A DNA stretch of 32,224 bases, from positions 1-32,224 of the forward strand of contig JAUYMZ010000452.1 of NCBI GenBank assembly GCA_030699355.1. The letters are read 5' to 3'. Origin of the DNA: Bacteroidota bacterium (GTDB lineage: Bacteria; Bacteroidota; Bacteroidia; UKL13-3). The translations under genes and the position numbers were made by a program. The notes beneath the pieces are model-generated. The model saw nothing but the letters and a program-made list of their open reading frames with translations, had not been told where the DNA came from and did not search any database. This document shows positions 8,978-19,199 of the stretch, piece by piece. Numbering within the stretch: position 1 is the first letter of the stretch; the number at the start of each line of letters is the position of its first letter.

Positions 8978-9674
8978 GTTTATAAACGATTAACCACCTA
9001 AAAGCCCACTTCCAATTAATTTGTATGTTTATAAAAGAATTTTCTGGCAGTAATTGTTTAAGTTCTTGGTAAGAAAATCCTCTTTTTACAGATAAGCACG
9101 CGTCATTTTTTACCAAATAACTCGATGAAAATAATTGGGTCAGCCATTTAATACTATAATAGGCAAATGGATGGCGATGTAAATCGTTGATGAAAAATCC
9201 TAGGGTAGATTGCTGCTTCATTTTTAAAAATAATTCTTCCAAGGCGGGTTCTTTAAAATGGTGGCAAAACAATGCGTTTAGTATAATGTCAAATTTTTGA
9301 TGCCTATTTAAAAAGTCGCGATAGTCAGCGCAAACAAAGCTGATTTCTGGGTAGTTTTCACAATGTTTTTGCGCAAATTGTATGCATTCTTTTTTTAAAT
9401 CTACGCCAACTAATTGCAACTTTAAATTGTTTTTTCTGGCCCAATTGGCAATGCTTCTTAGATTGTCTCCGCCACCGCAACCAATATCTAAAACAGTATA
9501 AGTTTTTGTGTCTTGTAAATGAAAAGAGGCCATGGCATTACAAGTAACGGCATGGCCTCCTAAAAATGTGTTTATGGTGTTTAGTTCGTGAAGGTTTACA
9601 TGTAAATCTGGCGCAGGAATATTGTCCTCATCCAACAATTCTAATTCGTAGCTTCGCTCTCTAAACTGTGGCAT
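8964..9674 (-). CDS. SAM-dependent methyltransferase
   Basis: 'TVLDIGCGGGDNLRSIANWA' motif I; 'FDIILNALFCHHF'; 14-bp overlap with the downstream oxidoreductase. Confidence 0.88.
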   Translation of the reverse strand: MPQFRERSYELELLDEDNIPAPDLHVNLHELNTINTFLGGHAVTCNAMASFHLQDTKTYTVLDIGCGGGDNLRSIANWARKNNLKLQLVGVDLKKECIQFAQKHCENYPEISFVCADYRDFLNRHQKFDIILNALFCHHFKEPALEELFLKMKQQSTLGFFINDLHRHPFAYYSIKWLTQLFSSSYLVKNDACLSVKRGFSYQELKQLLPENSFINIQINWKWAFRWLIVYKHAAR

Positions 9675-9683
9675 ATCCTTATT

Positions 9684-10694
9684 TTATGCCTGTACTTTTT
9701 TAATTTTTAATAAACTAAAATCGGTGTTCTCTTTGCGAATGGTATTGCTAAGTTTTCCTAAGCCATCAATCTCCATTTCTACCACATCTCCATCTTGCAG
9801 CCACTGAGGTTTAAAGTTTTTATCGTTTAATAAACCTGTACCGTTTAATTCAAGAAAGCATCCCGTGCCCACAGTACCAGAGCCAATCACATCTCCTGGC
9901 AAAATATCAACACCATAAGCGCAACGCTCAATAATTTCAGCAAAAGTCCAATCCATATCTCCCACACTTCCTTCACTCACCAAAACACCGTTTACCCAGC
10001 ATTTCATGGTTAAGTTATAGCTGTTTCCAATATGGCCAGCTTTTGCCGGAACTTTATATGATTCAAGTTCATCAGGTGTCACAAAATAGGGACCAATTAC
10101 GGTAGAGAAATCTTTACCTTTTGCCGGTCCTAGGTTGAGTAGCATTTCCTCCATTTGCAGGGTTCTTGCGCTCATATCGTTCATAATCATGTAACCTGCA
10201 ATATAGTTATCGGCTTCAGAGGCTTTAATATTTCTTCCTTTTTTGCCAATTACAATGGCTGCTTCCAATTCAAAATCTAACTTTTGAAAATGATCTGGCA
10301 TGCAATAAATCTCTCCCGGACCTTGCACTGCATTGTGGTTGGTAAAGTAGAAAATAGGATATTGGTCAAATTCCTCAATCATGGGTACACCGCGATTTCT
10401 TCGGGCCGCTGCCACGTGTTGTCTAAAGGCATAACCATCTCTGCAAGAAGTTGGGTTAGGAACAGGTGCTTCCAATTTAACTTCAGAGAGCTGTATGGGT
10501 TCAAGCAAATTGGGATTGCTTTTGAGTTGTTCATCCAGAGATTTAGCCAAATTCATGGTTTCTTCTCCGCCTTGCAAAAAGGCTAACATATTATCTGGAA
10601 GTTGGCTATTTAATTGGTGTGTTGGCCAAATATGTGAATTTTGAAAAATGCCTAACTGCGTTTTTCCGCCATGTGTATAGGTTACTAATTTCAT
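9684..10694 (-). CDS. Fumarylacetoacetate hydrolase (FAH) family protein
   Basis: 'DFELEAAIVIGKKGRNIKASEADNYIAGYMIMNDMSAR' and 'LPGDVIGSGTVGTGCFLE'. Start set at internal ATG (MKLVTYTHGG), 10692-10694. Confidence 0.87.
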   Translation of the reverse strand: MKLVTYTHGGKTQLGIFQNSHIWPTHQLNSQLPDNMLAFLQGGEETMNLAKSLDEQLKSNPNLLEPIQLSEVKLEAPVPNPTSCRDGYAFRQHVAAARRNRGVPMIEEFDQYPIFYFTNHNAVQGPGEIYCMPDHFQKLDFELEAAIVIGKKGRNIKASEADNYIAGYMIMNDMSARTLQMEEMLLNLGPAKGKDFSTVIGPYFVTPDELESYKVPAKAGHIGNSYNLTMKCWVNGVLVSEGSVGDMDWTFAEIIERCAYGVDILPGDVIGSGTVGTGCFLELNGTGLLNDKNFKPQWLQDGDVVEMEIDGLGKLSNTIRKENTDFSLLKIKKVQA

Positions 10695-10695
10695 A

Positions 10696-11082
10696 TTATA
10701 ATTTAGGTAGGTTAATTTTGTCTGGTACAATTAAAATTTGCCCATAAAATTTTTGCAATTGCTGGTACATCGATTGGGCTTCAATTAAATTTCTATAATC
10801 GCCAACACGCAATTTAAAATAAGGCTGCTGGTAAATGAGGTAAATTTGTTCTTCGGGAAAATCAGTTAAAAAACGTGTTCTTAAAGCATTGGCATTGTTT
10901 CTGTCTGAACCGGTAAATATTTGAATTCGATACCCCTCCATAGACTGACTCGCTTTATTGATTTCGATATTTTTCAATACCAAAGAATCCAAATGGGAAT
11001 CTGCCTCTAACACCACTTTATCTTGTGCTTTTACCAAGTGTAAGCAAAAAATAAGTGAAAGTGTGATAATCAACTTTTTCAT
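10696..11082 (-). CDS. SPOR-domain secreted protein
   Basis: Start at MKKLIITLSLIFCLHLVKAQ (11080-11082); 'GYRIQIFTGSDRNNANALRTRFLTDFPEEQIYLIYQQPYFKLRVGDYRNLIEAQ' is SPOR-like. Confidence 0.82.
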   Translation of the reverse strand: MKKLIITLSLIFCLHLVKAQDKVVLEADSHLDSLVLKNIEINKASQSMEGYRIQIFTGSDRNNANALRTRFLTDFPEEQIYLIYQQPYFKLRVGDYRNLIEAQSMYQQLQKFYGQILIVPDKINLPKL

Positions 11083-11086
11083 ATTT

Positions 11087-11740
11087 TTAGATTGTAGGTT
11101 GAACCAATGTAATACTTGCAGAAGTTCCAATTCTAGCGGCTCCGGCTTCAATTAATTCTTCTGCAAACTTGCTTGTTTTAATGCCACCTGCTGCTTTAAT
11201 TTTAATTTTTGCTGGCAAAGATTTTCGCATTATTTTAAGGGCATCAAGGGTGGCTCCTTCAGGACCAAATCCGGTAGATGTTTTTACAAAATCTGCTTCA
11301 CAATCGGCGCAAATTTTGCAAATAAGCTTAATCTCTTCCTCGTTTAAATAGCAAGTTTCGATGATTATTTTTACCTGTTTATTTTGTAAATGACAAGCCG
11401 TAATAACTGCTTGGATATCGTTTTGTACGGTTGCTATATCTCCGCTTTTAAATGCGGCAATATTGAGTACCATGTCTATCTCATCTGCCCCCGAGTTGAT
11501 GGCTTTTTTAGTTTCTTCAACCTTACTAGAAACAGTATTGTATCCAAACGGAAAGCCCACTACAGAAATAATTTTTACAGGTGCTTTTTTAATGGTTTTT
11601 TTGGCAAGCTGAACGTAATACGGAGGCACACAAACTCCATAGAATCCATGCTCAATGGCCTCTTGACACAATTGCACTATATCGTTCGTTAGTGCATTTG
11701 GCTTTAGGTTGGTATGTTCTATATAGTTTGCTAAATTCAT
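11087..11740 (-). CDS. deoC: Deoxyribose-phosphate aldolase
   Basis: 'DFVKTSTGFGPEGAT' catalytic Lys segment and 'KAAGGIKT'; start set at MNLANYIEHTNLK. Confidence 0.93.
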   Translation of the reverse strand: MNLANYIEHTNLKPNALTNDIVQLCQEAIEHGFYGVCVPPYYVQLAKKTIKKAPVKIISVVGFPFGYNTVSSKVEETKKAINSGADEIDMVLNIAAFKSGDIATVQNDIQAVITACHLQNKQVKIIIETCYLNEEEIKLICKICADCEADFVKTSTGFGPEGATLDALKIMRKSLPAKIKIKAAGGIKTSKFAEELIEAGAARIGTSASITLVQPTI

Positions 11741-11745
11741 TATTC

Positions 11746-14700
11746 TTAGTTTAAGTCTTCTTTTCCATGGCAAGATTTGTACTTTTTGCCACTGCCACAC
11801 GGACAAACATCGTTTCTTCCAATTTTTACTACGCCTTTTACTTGAGCAGGTTTTTGTGGTTCTTGTGCACCTTGTGCTGCTTGTTGATTATTGCGTTGTG
11901 CCTCGGCTAAATCATCTGTTCTCGATGTTTTTAGTCGGCTTGTATCTACTCTTTTTGGTTGTTCGGCTTGTTTTACTTCAGCGGCACTTTCAACCGGAAT
12001 AAAACCTTTAAACAACATACCCAACACTTGTTTATGAATGCGCGAAAGCATTCCTTTAAACAAATTAAACGACTCTAATTTGTAAATTAACAAAGGATCT
12101 TTTTGCTCAAAAACTGCATTCTGAGAACTTTGCTTTAAATCATCCATCTCACGCAAATGTTCTTTCCAATCGTTATCAATTACAAATAGAGAGGCAAACT
12201 TTTCGTATGTTTTACTTATCTCTTTGGCTTCTGTTTCAAAAGCTTTTTTAAGATTTACTGGTATTTGCATGTTGTGTATACCATCACTAATAGGCACAGA
12301 GATAGATTCAAATTGAGCCCCTTTATTGTTGTATACATCTTGTATAACTGGCCAAGCCATTTTAGCCATTTCGCTTGTTTTGTGATAGTATTGAGCCAAT
12401 AATTCGTCAAATAATTTATCACTCACCGCATGTAATTTGCCCCCTAAAAAGTCTTCTTCACTTAAGGTTGTTTCGTAGGCAAAAATGCGCATTACCTCAA
12501 ACTTAAACTCTGAATAATTTTTCTGTTCTTGATAGGTTTCAACCAACTCTTCGCAGGTATCTGCCAACATATTGCTAATGTCTAACGCTAATTTATCTCC
12601 GTATAGTGCATTTCTACGTTTGCTGTAAATTACCTCCCTTTGAGAGTTCATTACATCATCATATTCTAAGAGTCTTTTACGTATTCCAAAGTTATTTTGT
12701 TCTACCCGTTTTTGGGCTCTTTCAATATTTTTGGTAATGAGTGAGTGCTCAATATTTTCGCCCTCTTTCATTCCCAATTTATCCATAATCCCTGCAATTC
12801 GTTCTGAACCAAATAAGCGCATTAAATCATCTTCCAATGAAACAAAGAATTTAGATGAACCTGGGTCGCCTTGTCTACCTGCACGACCTCTTAGCTGTCT
12901 ATCTACCCTTCTACTTTCATGGCGTTCTGTACCAATAATAGCTAAACCTCCCACTTCTTTTACCCCTTCGCCAAGCTTAATGTCGGTTCCCCTTCCAGCC
13001 ATATTGGTGGCAATAGTAACCGCGCTTTTTTGTCCGGCTTCTGCCACAATATCTGCTTCCTTTTGATGTTGTTTGGCATTCAAAACATTGTGCTTAATCT
13101 TGCGCATGGCAAGCATTCTGCCCAATAACTCACTCACCTCAACAGAGGTTGTACCCACCAATACTGGTCGGCCTGCTTCTGTTAATCGAACAATCTCGTC
13201 TATTACGGCATTGTATTTTTCGCGCTTAGTTTTGTAAATAACATCCTCATCATCTTTTCTAGAAATGGCTCTGTTGGTTGGTATTTCTACCACGTCTAAC
13301 TTGTAAATTTCCCAGAATTCACCTGCTTCCGTGGTGGCTGTACCTGTCATACCACAAAGTTTGTGGTACATTCTAAAGAAGTTCTGTAAGGTAACAGTTG
13401 CGTATGTTTGGGTAGCTGCTTCAACTTTTACATTTTCTTTGGCTTCTATCGCTTGATGTAATCCATCGCTGTATCTTCTGCCATCTAAAACACGACCCGT
13501 CTGCTCGTCTACAATTTTAACTTTACTATCCTGAATAATGTATTCTACATCTCTCTCAAACATGCAATATGCTTTTAAGAGCTGATTGATGGTATGAATA
13601 CGCTCAGATTTAATCGTAAACTCAAGCATTAATTGCTCCTTGCGTTTGGCTTTTTCATCCTCAGGTAAGCTAGATTTTTCTATTTCTGCTATTTCTGAAC
13701 CTACATCTGGAATAATAAAAAAGTGGGGATCTTCTCCCGAGGAAGTAATAAATTCAGCTCCTTTTTCGGTTAAATCTACCGAGTTTAGTTTTTCATCAAT
13801 AACAAAATATAAATCAGCATCTACTTTATGCATTTCCTTTTGTTGGTCTTGCAAATAATAGTTTTCTGTTTTGTTCATTATTTGGCGAGTTCCTGGTTCA
13901 CCCAAAAACTTAATTACCGCCGAATTTTTTGGTAATCCTCTATAAGCTTGGAATAACTTAAAACCGCCTTCTTTTTCATTGTTGGCCGCAATTAATTTTT
14001 TTGCATCTGCCAAGGCTGTGCTCAAATATGTTTTTTGGGCGTTAACCAATTTTTCAATTCTTGGTTTTAAAGCATAAAACTGTTGGTCGTCTCCACGTGG
14101 CACCGGACCAGAGATAATGAGTGGGGTTCTGGCATCATCAATTAATACAGAATCTACCTCATCCACCATAGCAAAGTGGTGTTTGCGCTGAACCAACTCT
14201 TCTAAGCCATTGGCCATATTATCGCGCAAGTAATCAAAACCAAACTCATTGTTTGTACCGTAGGTAATATCTGCTTGGTAAGCCTTTCTACGCTCTGCCG
14301 AATTGGGTTGGTGGTAATCTATACAATCTACACTTAAACCATGGAATTCAAATAAAGGGGCATTCCATTCGCAATCCCTTCTGGCAAGGTAATCGTTTAC
14401 GGTTACAATATGAACACCAAGGCCGGCTAATGCATTTAGGTACGACGGTAAGGTAGAAACCAAAGTTTTTCCTTCACCCGTTGCCATTTCCGAAATTTTA
14501 CCTTTATGCAAAACCATACCACCAATCAACTGAACATCGTAATGAACCATGTTCCAGGTAATCATTTGACCTGCGGCTTCCCAAGAATTGCCCCAAATAG
14601 CTTTGTCGCCTTCTATTTTTACAGGTTTTTTAACCCTGGTTCTAGCACTTAATTCTTTGTCGTAATTAGTTGCCGTAACCACCAATTGTTTGTTCTCACT

Positions 14701-15075
14701 AAGTCTTCTGGCAGTTTCTTTTATAACCGCAAAAGCCTCCGGTAAAATTTCATTGAGCACAACCTCTAGTTCTTGGTCGCGTTTCTTTTTTAGAACCTCA
14801 ATTTCTTTAAACAAATCATCCTTTTTAACTAAATCTATTTGGTCTGCTTTTGTTTCTTGTAAAATTTCAGCTATGGTATCATCAATTTCTTTTAATCTGG
14901 CCTCAATGGTGTGTTTAAACTCAGCTGTTTTGCCGCGCAATTCATCATCACTTAAGCTGCTCAATTGAGCATATGCCGCATTAATTTCTGTAACTATCGG
15001 ATATAATTCTTTTAAATCGCGATCGGCCTTACTGCCAAAAATTTTAGTAATGCCTTTAAAAATGCTTCCAATCAT
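11746..15075 (-). CDS. secA: Preprotein translocase ATPase SecA
   Basis: 1109 aa; '[21 protein letters not shown]', '[22 protein letters not shown]', '[12 protein letters not shown]', C-terminal SEC-C zinc motif '[19 protein letters not shown]'. Confidence 0.98.
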   Translation of the reverse strand: MIGSIFKGITKIFGSKADRDLKELYPIVTEINAAYAQLSSLSDDELRGKTAEFKHTIEARLKEIDDTIAEILQETKADQIDLVKKDDLFKEIEVLKKKRDQELEVVLNEILPEAFAVIKETARRLSENKQLVVTATNYDKELSARTRVKKPVKIEGDKAIWGNSWEAAGQMITWNMVHYDVQLIGGMVLHKGKISEMATGEGKTLVSTLPSYLNALAGLGVHIVTVNDYLARRDCEWNAPLFEFHGLSVDCIDYHQPNSAERRKAYQADITYGTNNEFGFDYLRDNMANGLEELVQRKHHFAMVDEVDSVLIDDARTPLIISGPVPRGDDQQFYALKPRIEKLVNAQKTYLSTALADAKKLIAANNEKEGGFKLFQAYRGLPKNSAVIKFLGEPGTRQIMNKTENYYLQDQQKEMHKVDADLYFVIDEKLNSVDLTEKGAEFITSSGEDPHFFIIPDVGSEIAEIEKSSLPEDEKAKRKEQLMLEFTIKSERIHTINQLLKAYCMFERDVEYIIQDSKVKIVDEQTGRVLDGRRYSDGLHQAIEAKENVKVEAATQTYATVTLQNFFRMYHKLCGMTGTATTEAGEFWEIYKLDVVEIPTNRAISRKDDEDVIYKTKREKYNAVIDEIVRLTEAGRPVLVGTTSVEVSELLGRMLAMRKIKHNVLNAKQHQKEADIVAEAGQKSAVTIATNMAGRGTDIKLGEGVKEVGGLAIIGTERHESRRVDRQLRGRAGRQGDPGSSKFFVSLEDDLMRLFGSERIAGIMDKLGMKEGENIEHSLITKNIERAQKRVEQNNFGIRKRLLEYDDVMNSQREVIYSKRRNALYGDKLALDISNMLADTCEELVETYQEQKNYSEFKFEVMRIFAYETTLSEEDFLGGKLHAVSDKLFDELLAQYYHKTSEMAKMAWPVIQDVYNNKGAQFESISVPISDGIHNMQIPVNLKKAFETEAKEISKTYEKFASLFVIDNDWKEHLREMDDLKQSSQNAVFEQKDPLLIYKLESFNLFKGMLSRIHKQVLGMLFKGFIPVESAAEVKQAEQPKRVDTSRLKTSRTDDLAEAQRNNQQAAQGAQEPQKPAQVKGVVKIGRNDVCPCGSGKKYKSCHGKEDLN

Positions 15076-15357
15076 ATATGTAGGTTTTCTCTTGTATGTC
15101 TATGCAAAATGGGCATAGGGCTGTAAATTTATATTATTTTTCCTTATCGGCATAAATTGTACCAATTATATTTGTTGCTCTAGCTCTTTACCCACGGTAA
15201 TTGGCGCATTTATAGCGGTTTACTTATATATTCCTGAACCAATTACTCGCCATTCATTCTATAAATTTTGCCGTAAATTTTGCCATAATGGCATAGCTCT
15301 TTTTAAAATTAGGTTAATTGGGCTGCTTTTGAAATTTTTAAGTAGGATTTGGCATAT

Positions 15358-16044
15358 TTAATCGGGTTGGTCTTGGTTGGCCTGACTTCTAAACCCGAGT
15401 AATTTTCCTGTTGGCATCCCACTGCTATAGCTCATCATATTTTTTTGTTCTAACGAGATATAACTTAAGGCTTCTATGGGTGGGGCCATTAAATCAAAAT
15501 TGAGGCAATATTGTATGGCTTCGGTAAGTATAGAATGTATGCTTTCTTGGTTTATGCAGCATTTTCCAATGTCGTTAAACATAAACGAGAGCGGCCTTTT
15601 CCCTTCAATAAACAAGTGTTGTTCTTTATTCACAAAAACCCTTGCTACCAAATAGCCTAAATCGCCTTCTCTATTGTATTTTATACTGTCGGCCAAAAAA
15701 TTATATATCTGAATCATGCCACAAAATTCGCGCATAGGTTCAGCCTGAATATAAGGATTGCTATGGATAAAATGCCCAGGCGGGAAATCAAAAATATTGG
15801 TATGCATCATGAGCACTAGTGTATCGCCACTAAATTTTAAATGCATTTCATAATCGCCCTTTTCGTAGTACTTTATCTCCACCCGCGATGATGCGCTATC
15901 AATTTCTTGGGAAAGTTTTTCGGCTATTTCTTTGGCTGCCACCTTTAGCATATTAAAAACTTGATAGGTGCTTTTATAGGCCAATTGCTTCGTGGCCGAT
16001 TTTTTTAAAAGCAGTTCTTTTATGCTGGCTAATTTATCTTCCAT
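15358..16044 (-). CDS. Conserved-looking hypothetical protein
   Basis: 228 aa ORF without signal peptide, ATG at 16042-16044, 12-nt gap to proS; no family recognised. Confidence 0.75.
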   Translation of the reverse strand: MEDKLASIKELLLKKSATKQLAYKSTYQVFNMLKVAAKEIAEKLSQEIDSASSRVEIKYYEKGDYEMHLKFSGDTLVLMMHTNIFDFPPGHFIHSNPYIQAEPMREFCGMIQIYNFLADSIKYNREGDLGYLVARVFVNKEQHLFIEGKRPLSFMFNDIGKCCINQESIHSILTEAIQYCLNFDLMAPPIEALSYISLEQKNMMSYSSGMPTGKLLGFRSQANQDQPD

Positions 16045-16055
16045 GGCTTTTTTAT

Positions 16056-17531
16056 TTAATAGGCCCTTGCAAATAAAACGCGTTCTTTAGATTCATTTCC
16101 TGTTAAAATACACTTCCCAAATTCTTGAGCGTTCTCTAAAGGAATACACCTAATAGTTGCTTTTGACAATTCTTTTATTTTTTCTTCTGTTTCAGAAGTA
16201 CCATCCCAATGGGCACTTACAAAGCCAGTTTTGTTTTCTAAAGCATCCATAAACTCATCCCAAGTATCAACGGTATGAATATGTTCGCTTCTATAATCCA
16301 ATGCTTTTTGATAGATATTCTGTTGAATTTGCTCTAGCAAATGTGGGATTTTATGCTCCAAATCTGCGGCACTCATTACCTGCTTTTCTTTGGTATCTCT
16401 TCTAGCCACCTCAACCGTTTCATTTTGCACATCTCTTGGACCAATGGCAATTCTTACTGGAACACCCTTTAGCTCATAATCGGCAAATTTATAACCAGGC
16501 GTTAGGTTTTCTCTATCGTCTAATTTAACAGAAATACCTTGCTTTTTGAGTAATTGAAAATATGCATCGGCCTTTTCCATAACCAAAGTTTTTTCTTCGG
16601 CTTTTCTAAAAATAGGCACAATAACTACTTGTATAGGCGCTAATCTTGGCGGTAAAACCAAGCCTTCATCATCGCTATGGCTCATAATTAAGGCACCCAT
16701 TAAGCGGGTAGAAACGCCCCAAGAGGTAGCCCAAACGTATTCCGATTTATTTTCTTTGCTAACGTATTTAACATCGAAGGCTTTCGCAAAGTTCTGACCT
16801 AAAAAGTGGGAGGTTCCCATTTGCAAAGCTTTACCATCTTGCATCAATCCTTCTATACAATAGGTATCTATAGCTCCAGCAAAACGTTCATTGGCCGATT
16901 TAACTCCTTTTACTACTGGAACTGCTAAAATATTCTCGGCAAAATCTGCATAAACATCCAACATTTTGCGGGTTTCTTCCACCGCTTCTTCGGCTGTTGC
17001 GTGGGCGGTATGACCTTCCTGCCATAAAAATTCGGTTGTACGTAAAAATAATCGGGTACGCATTTCCCATCTTACTACATTGGCCCATTGGTTCAGCAAT
17101 ATAGGTAAGTCTCTATAACTTTGAATCCAGTTTCTATAGGTATTCCAAATAATGGTTTCGCTGGTTGGTCTAACAATTAATTCTTCCTCCAATTTAGCAT
17201 CTGGGTCTACAATTATTTCTTTGGTTTCTGGATCAACTTTAAGTCTGTAATGAGTTACAACCGCGCATTCTTTGGCAAATCCATCTACGTGGCTGGCTTC
17301 TTTGGTAAAGAAAGATTTTGGAATAAAAAGTGGAAAGTAGGCATTAGAGTGTCCAGTCTCTTTAAATCTTCTGTCTAATTCTGCTTGCATTTTTTCCCAA
17401 ATGGCATATCCATATGGTTTTATAATCATGCATCCTTTTACGTCGGAATGCTCCGCCAAATCTGCATTTTTTACAAGATTATTGTACCACGCACTGTAAT
17501 CTTCACTTCTTTTTATTTTTTTAATTTCCAT
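16056..17531 (-). CDS. proS: Prolyl-tRNA synthetase
   Basis: Class II motifs '[64 protein letters not shown]'; start set at [16 protein letters not shown]. Confidence 0.96.
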   Translation of the reverse strand: MEIKKIKRSEDYSAWYNNLVKNADLAEHSDVKGCMIIKPYGYAIWEKMQAELDRRFKETGHSNAYFPLFIPKSFFTKEASHVDGFAKECAVVTHYRLKVDPETKEIIVDPDAKLEEELIVRPTSETIIWNTYRNWIQSYRDLPILLNQWANVVRWEMRTRLFLRTTEFLWQEGHTAHATAEEAVEETRKMLDVYADFAENILAVPVVKGVKSANERFAGAIDTYCIEGLMQDGKALQMGTSHFLGQNFAKAFDVKYVSKENKSEYVWATSWGVSTRLMGALIMSHSDDEGLVLPPRLAPIQVVIVPIFRKAEEKTLVMEKADAYFQLLKKQGISVKLDDRENLTPGYKFADYELKGVPVRIAIGPRDVQNETVEVARRDTKEKQVMSAADLEHKIPHLLEQIQQNIYQKALDYRSEHIHTVDTWDEFMDALENKTGFVSAHWDGTSETEEKIKELSKATIRCIPLENAQEFGKCILTGNESKERVLFARAY

Positions 17532-17628
17532 ATCTTGCTTTTTGGAATAGTATTTGTTTTTGTTAGAAATATAGCACAAAAATACTTTTTAGTTGTTACT
17601 TTGTATAAGGAATAAATAATCCATCACT

Positions 17629-19173
17629 ATGAAAAATACATATTCCATAATTTATGCGCTGTTAATGTTTGCATTAGCATCATGTAGTCGCCAAAATTTT
17701 ACGGCTATTAGTCAGGTAGAAGACGATTCTTACTGGACAGAAAAGGACGATGAACGCACAAGAGGCACAAATATTAAGTCTGTTGAGCCTTGGAACAACA
17801 AGAAAGAAAATCGGTCTGAACCTACGCCAAGTAGATATAATAATGAGGCTCCACCCAGTTCGGCTACTCCAGATTATGAAGACCAACGAGGTAGGCAAGC
17901 CAGACAAACATGGGAAAGTCAGCGTTACAGCGATAACAACGCCAGCCAAGAAGATAATTCAGGCCTAAACAGCCAACAAAATATAGCCCAAGACGATATG
18001 GAGGAACGCGAAAATGAGCGCGACGCCAGAAGATTTGGTTCAAACCGAACCGTTTATTACGATGACCCTTATTTCCAAGCTTTAAGTCCGAACTGGGGTT
18101 GGACAAGCCTATACGCACCCATTGTACGCCCAGGTTTTTATAATTGGGCACCAGGTTGGAATGTAGGTTTAAGCTGGAATAGCTTTAATGGATTTGGCAT
18201 TGGTTCTGGATTTGGTATGGGTATGGGCATGCAATTTGGTTATGGCTTTGGTTATAATCCTTTTTTCTACGACCCTTGGATGTATGGCGGCGGTGGCTGG
18301 GGAATGGGTTTTCACAATCCATGGTACATGCCTATGTATAATCCTTATGCTCCTTGGGGCTTTAATCCTTGGTATAACCCTTACAGATTTGGCTTTGGAT
18401 GTGGTGGATTCTATAATCCTTGGGGCTTTAGAAACCAACATCATTACGGTGCCGGTAGGGGAGATATTGTAACCAATAGGCCTTTAATGCAACCGAGAAA
18501 TTCAATGGGTTCTTCTATTCCTTCTGCAGTAGGTACTAATAGACCCAATAATCAAATTTTTGATGGAAGGGCCGTGAGAGATGCAAGACCTAATCCTACC
18601 CAAAATTACAATGGAAGCGCCACACCCAATGCTAGGCCCAATGAAAATATTAGGTATTCTCCAGATAGGCCAGCTAATAGTAACTCACCAACTACTAGGC
18701 CGGGTGGAGAGTTGAGGCCTGATGAAAGTGGCAGGCCAGTTTATGTTTCACCTAATAATAATAACCCAATTAGAAGCGCAGAACCTTTGCCTACCCAAAG
18801 CAACAGGCCAGGAGGAGAGTTAAGAGAAGGTCGCGATGGTAGGCCTGTTTATATTCCACCAGGCAGAAGCAGGTATGATGGCATAGAAAGCAGGCCAAGT
18901 AACAATAATGAGCGCCCGTCGCGCAGCTATGATGGAGACAATCCGGGTAGAAGTCCTGGCAGTTCTAGGCCAGTTATTGAAAGCCCAAGAAACAGGGGTG
19001 GAAATGGCGGATTTAGCACGCCACCGCCATCGCAGCCTGCACCAAGCAGACCAAGTTATTCGGCTCCAGCACCAAGCAGGCCTAGCTCGGCGCCATCTCC
19101 AAGTAGCAGACCTTCGCAAAGCGCGCCAAGTAGCAGACCTCCAGCTGGTGGTGGAGGCATGCGTCCTAGATAA
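17629..19173 (+). CDS. Low-complexity lipoprotein (G/F/M/Y/W/P-rich core, R/P/S-rich tail)
   Basis: Lipobox 'LMFALASC'; core GFGIGSGFGMGMGMQFGYGFGYNPFFYDPWMYGGGGWGMG...; two ~36-aa-spaced repeats 'RPGGELR..GRPVY(V/I)(S/P)P'; antisense and alternate-frame ORFs arise from composition. Confidence 0.8.
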   Translation: MKNTYSIIYALLMFALASCSRQNFTAISQVEDDSYWTEKDDERTRGTNIKSVEPWNNKKENRSEPTPSRYNNEAPPSSATPDYEDQRGRQARQTWESQRYSDNNASQEDNSGLNSQQNIAQDDMEERENERDARRFGSNRTVYYDDPYFQALSPNWGWTSLYAPIVRPGFYNWAPGWNVGLSWNSFNGFGIGSGFGMGMGMQFGYGFGYNPFFYDPWMYGGGGWGMGFHNPWYMPMYNPYAPWGFNPWYNPYRFGFGCGGFYNPWGFRNQHHYGAGRGDIVTNRPLMQPRNSMGSSIPSAVGTNRPNNQIFDGRAVRDARPNPTQNYNGSATPNARPNENIRYSPDRPANSNSPTTRPGGELRPDESGRPVYVSPNNNNPIRSAEPLPTQSNRPGGELREGRDGRPVYIPPGRSRYDGIESRPSNNNERPSRSYDGDNPGRSPGSSRPVIESPRNRGGNGGFSTPPPSQPAPSRPSYSAPAPSRPSSAPSPSSRPSQSAPSSRPPAGGGGMRPR

Positions 19174-19199
19174 TTTTTTTAATTTTTAATACAACATAC

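Noticed and set aside
11169-11692. Plus-strand ORFs inside deoC
   Set aside because: Antisense to a confident deoC; no independent evidence.
12731-13066. Plus-strand ORFs inside secA (also 13640-13858, 14690-14968)
   Set aside because: Antisense to unmistakable SecA coding sequence; Ser/Pro/Leu-rich translations typical of shadow ORFs.
18820-19119. Antisense 99-aa ORF (and other antisense or alternate-frame ORFs in 17680-19189)
   Set aside because: They mirror the biased codon composition of the low-complexity lipoprotein and show no domain, signal or start context.
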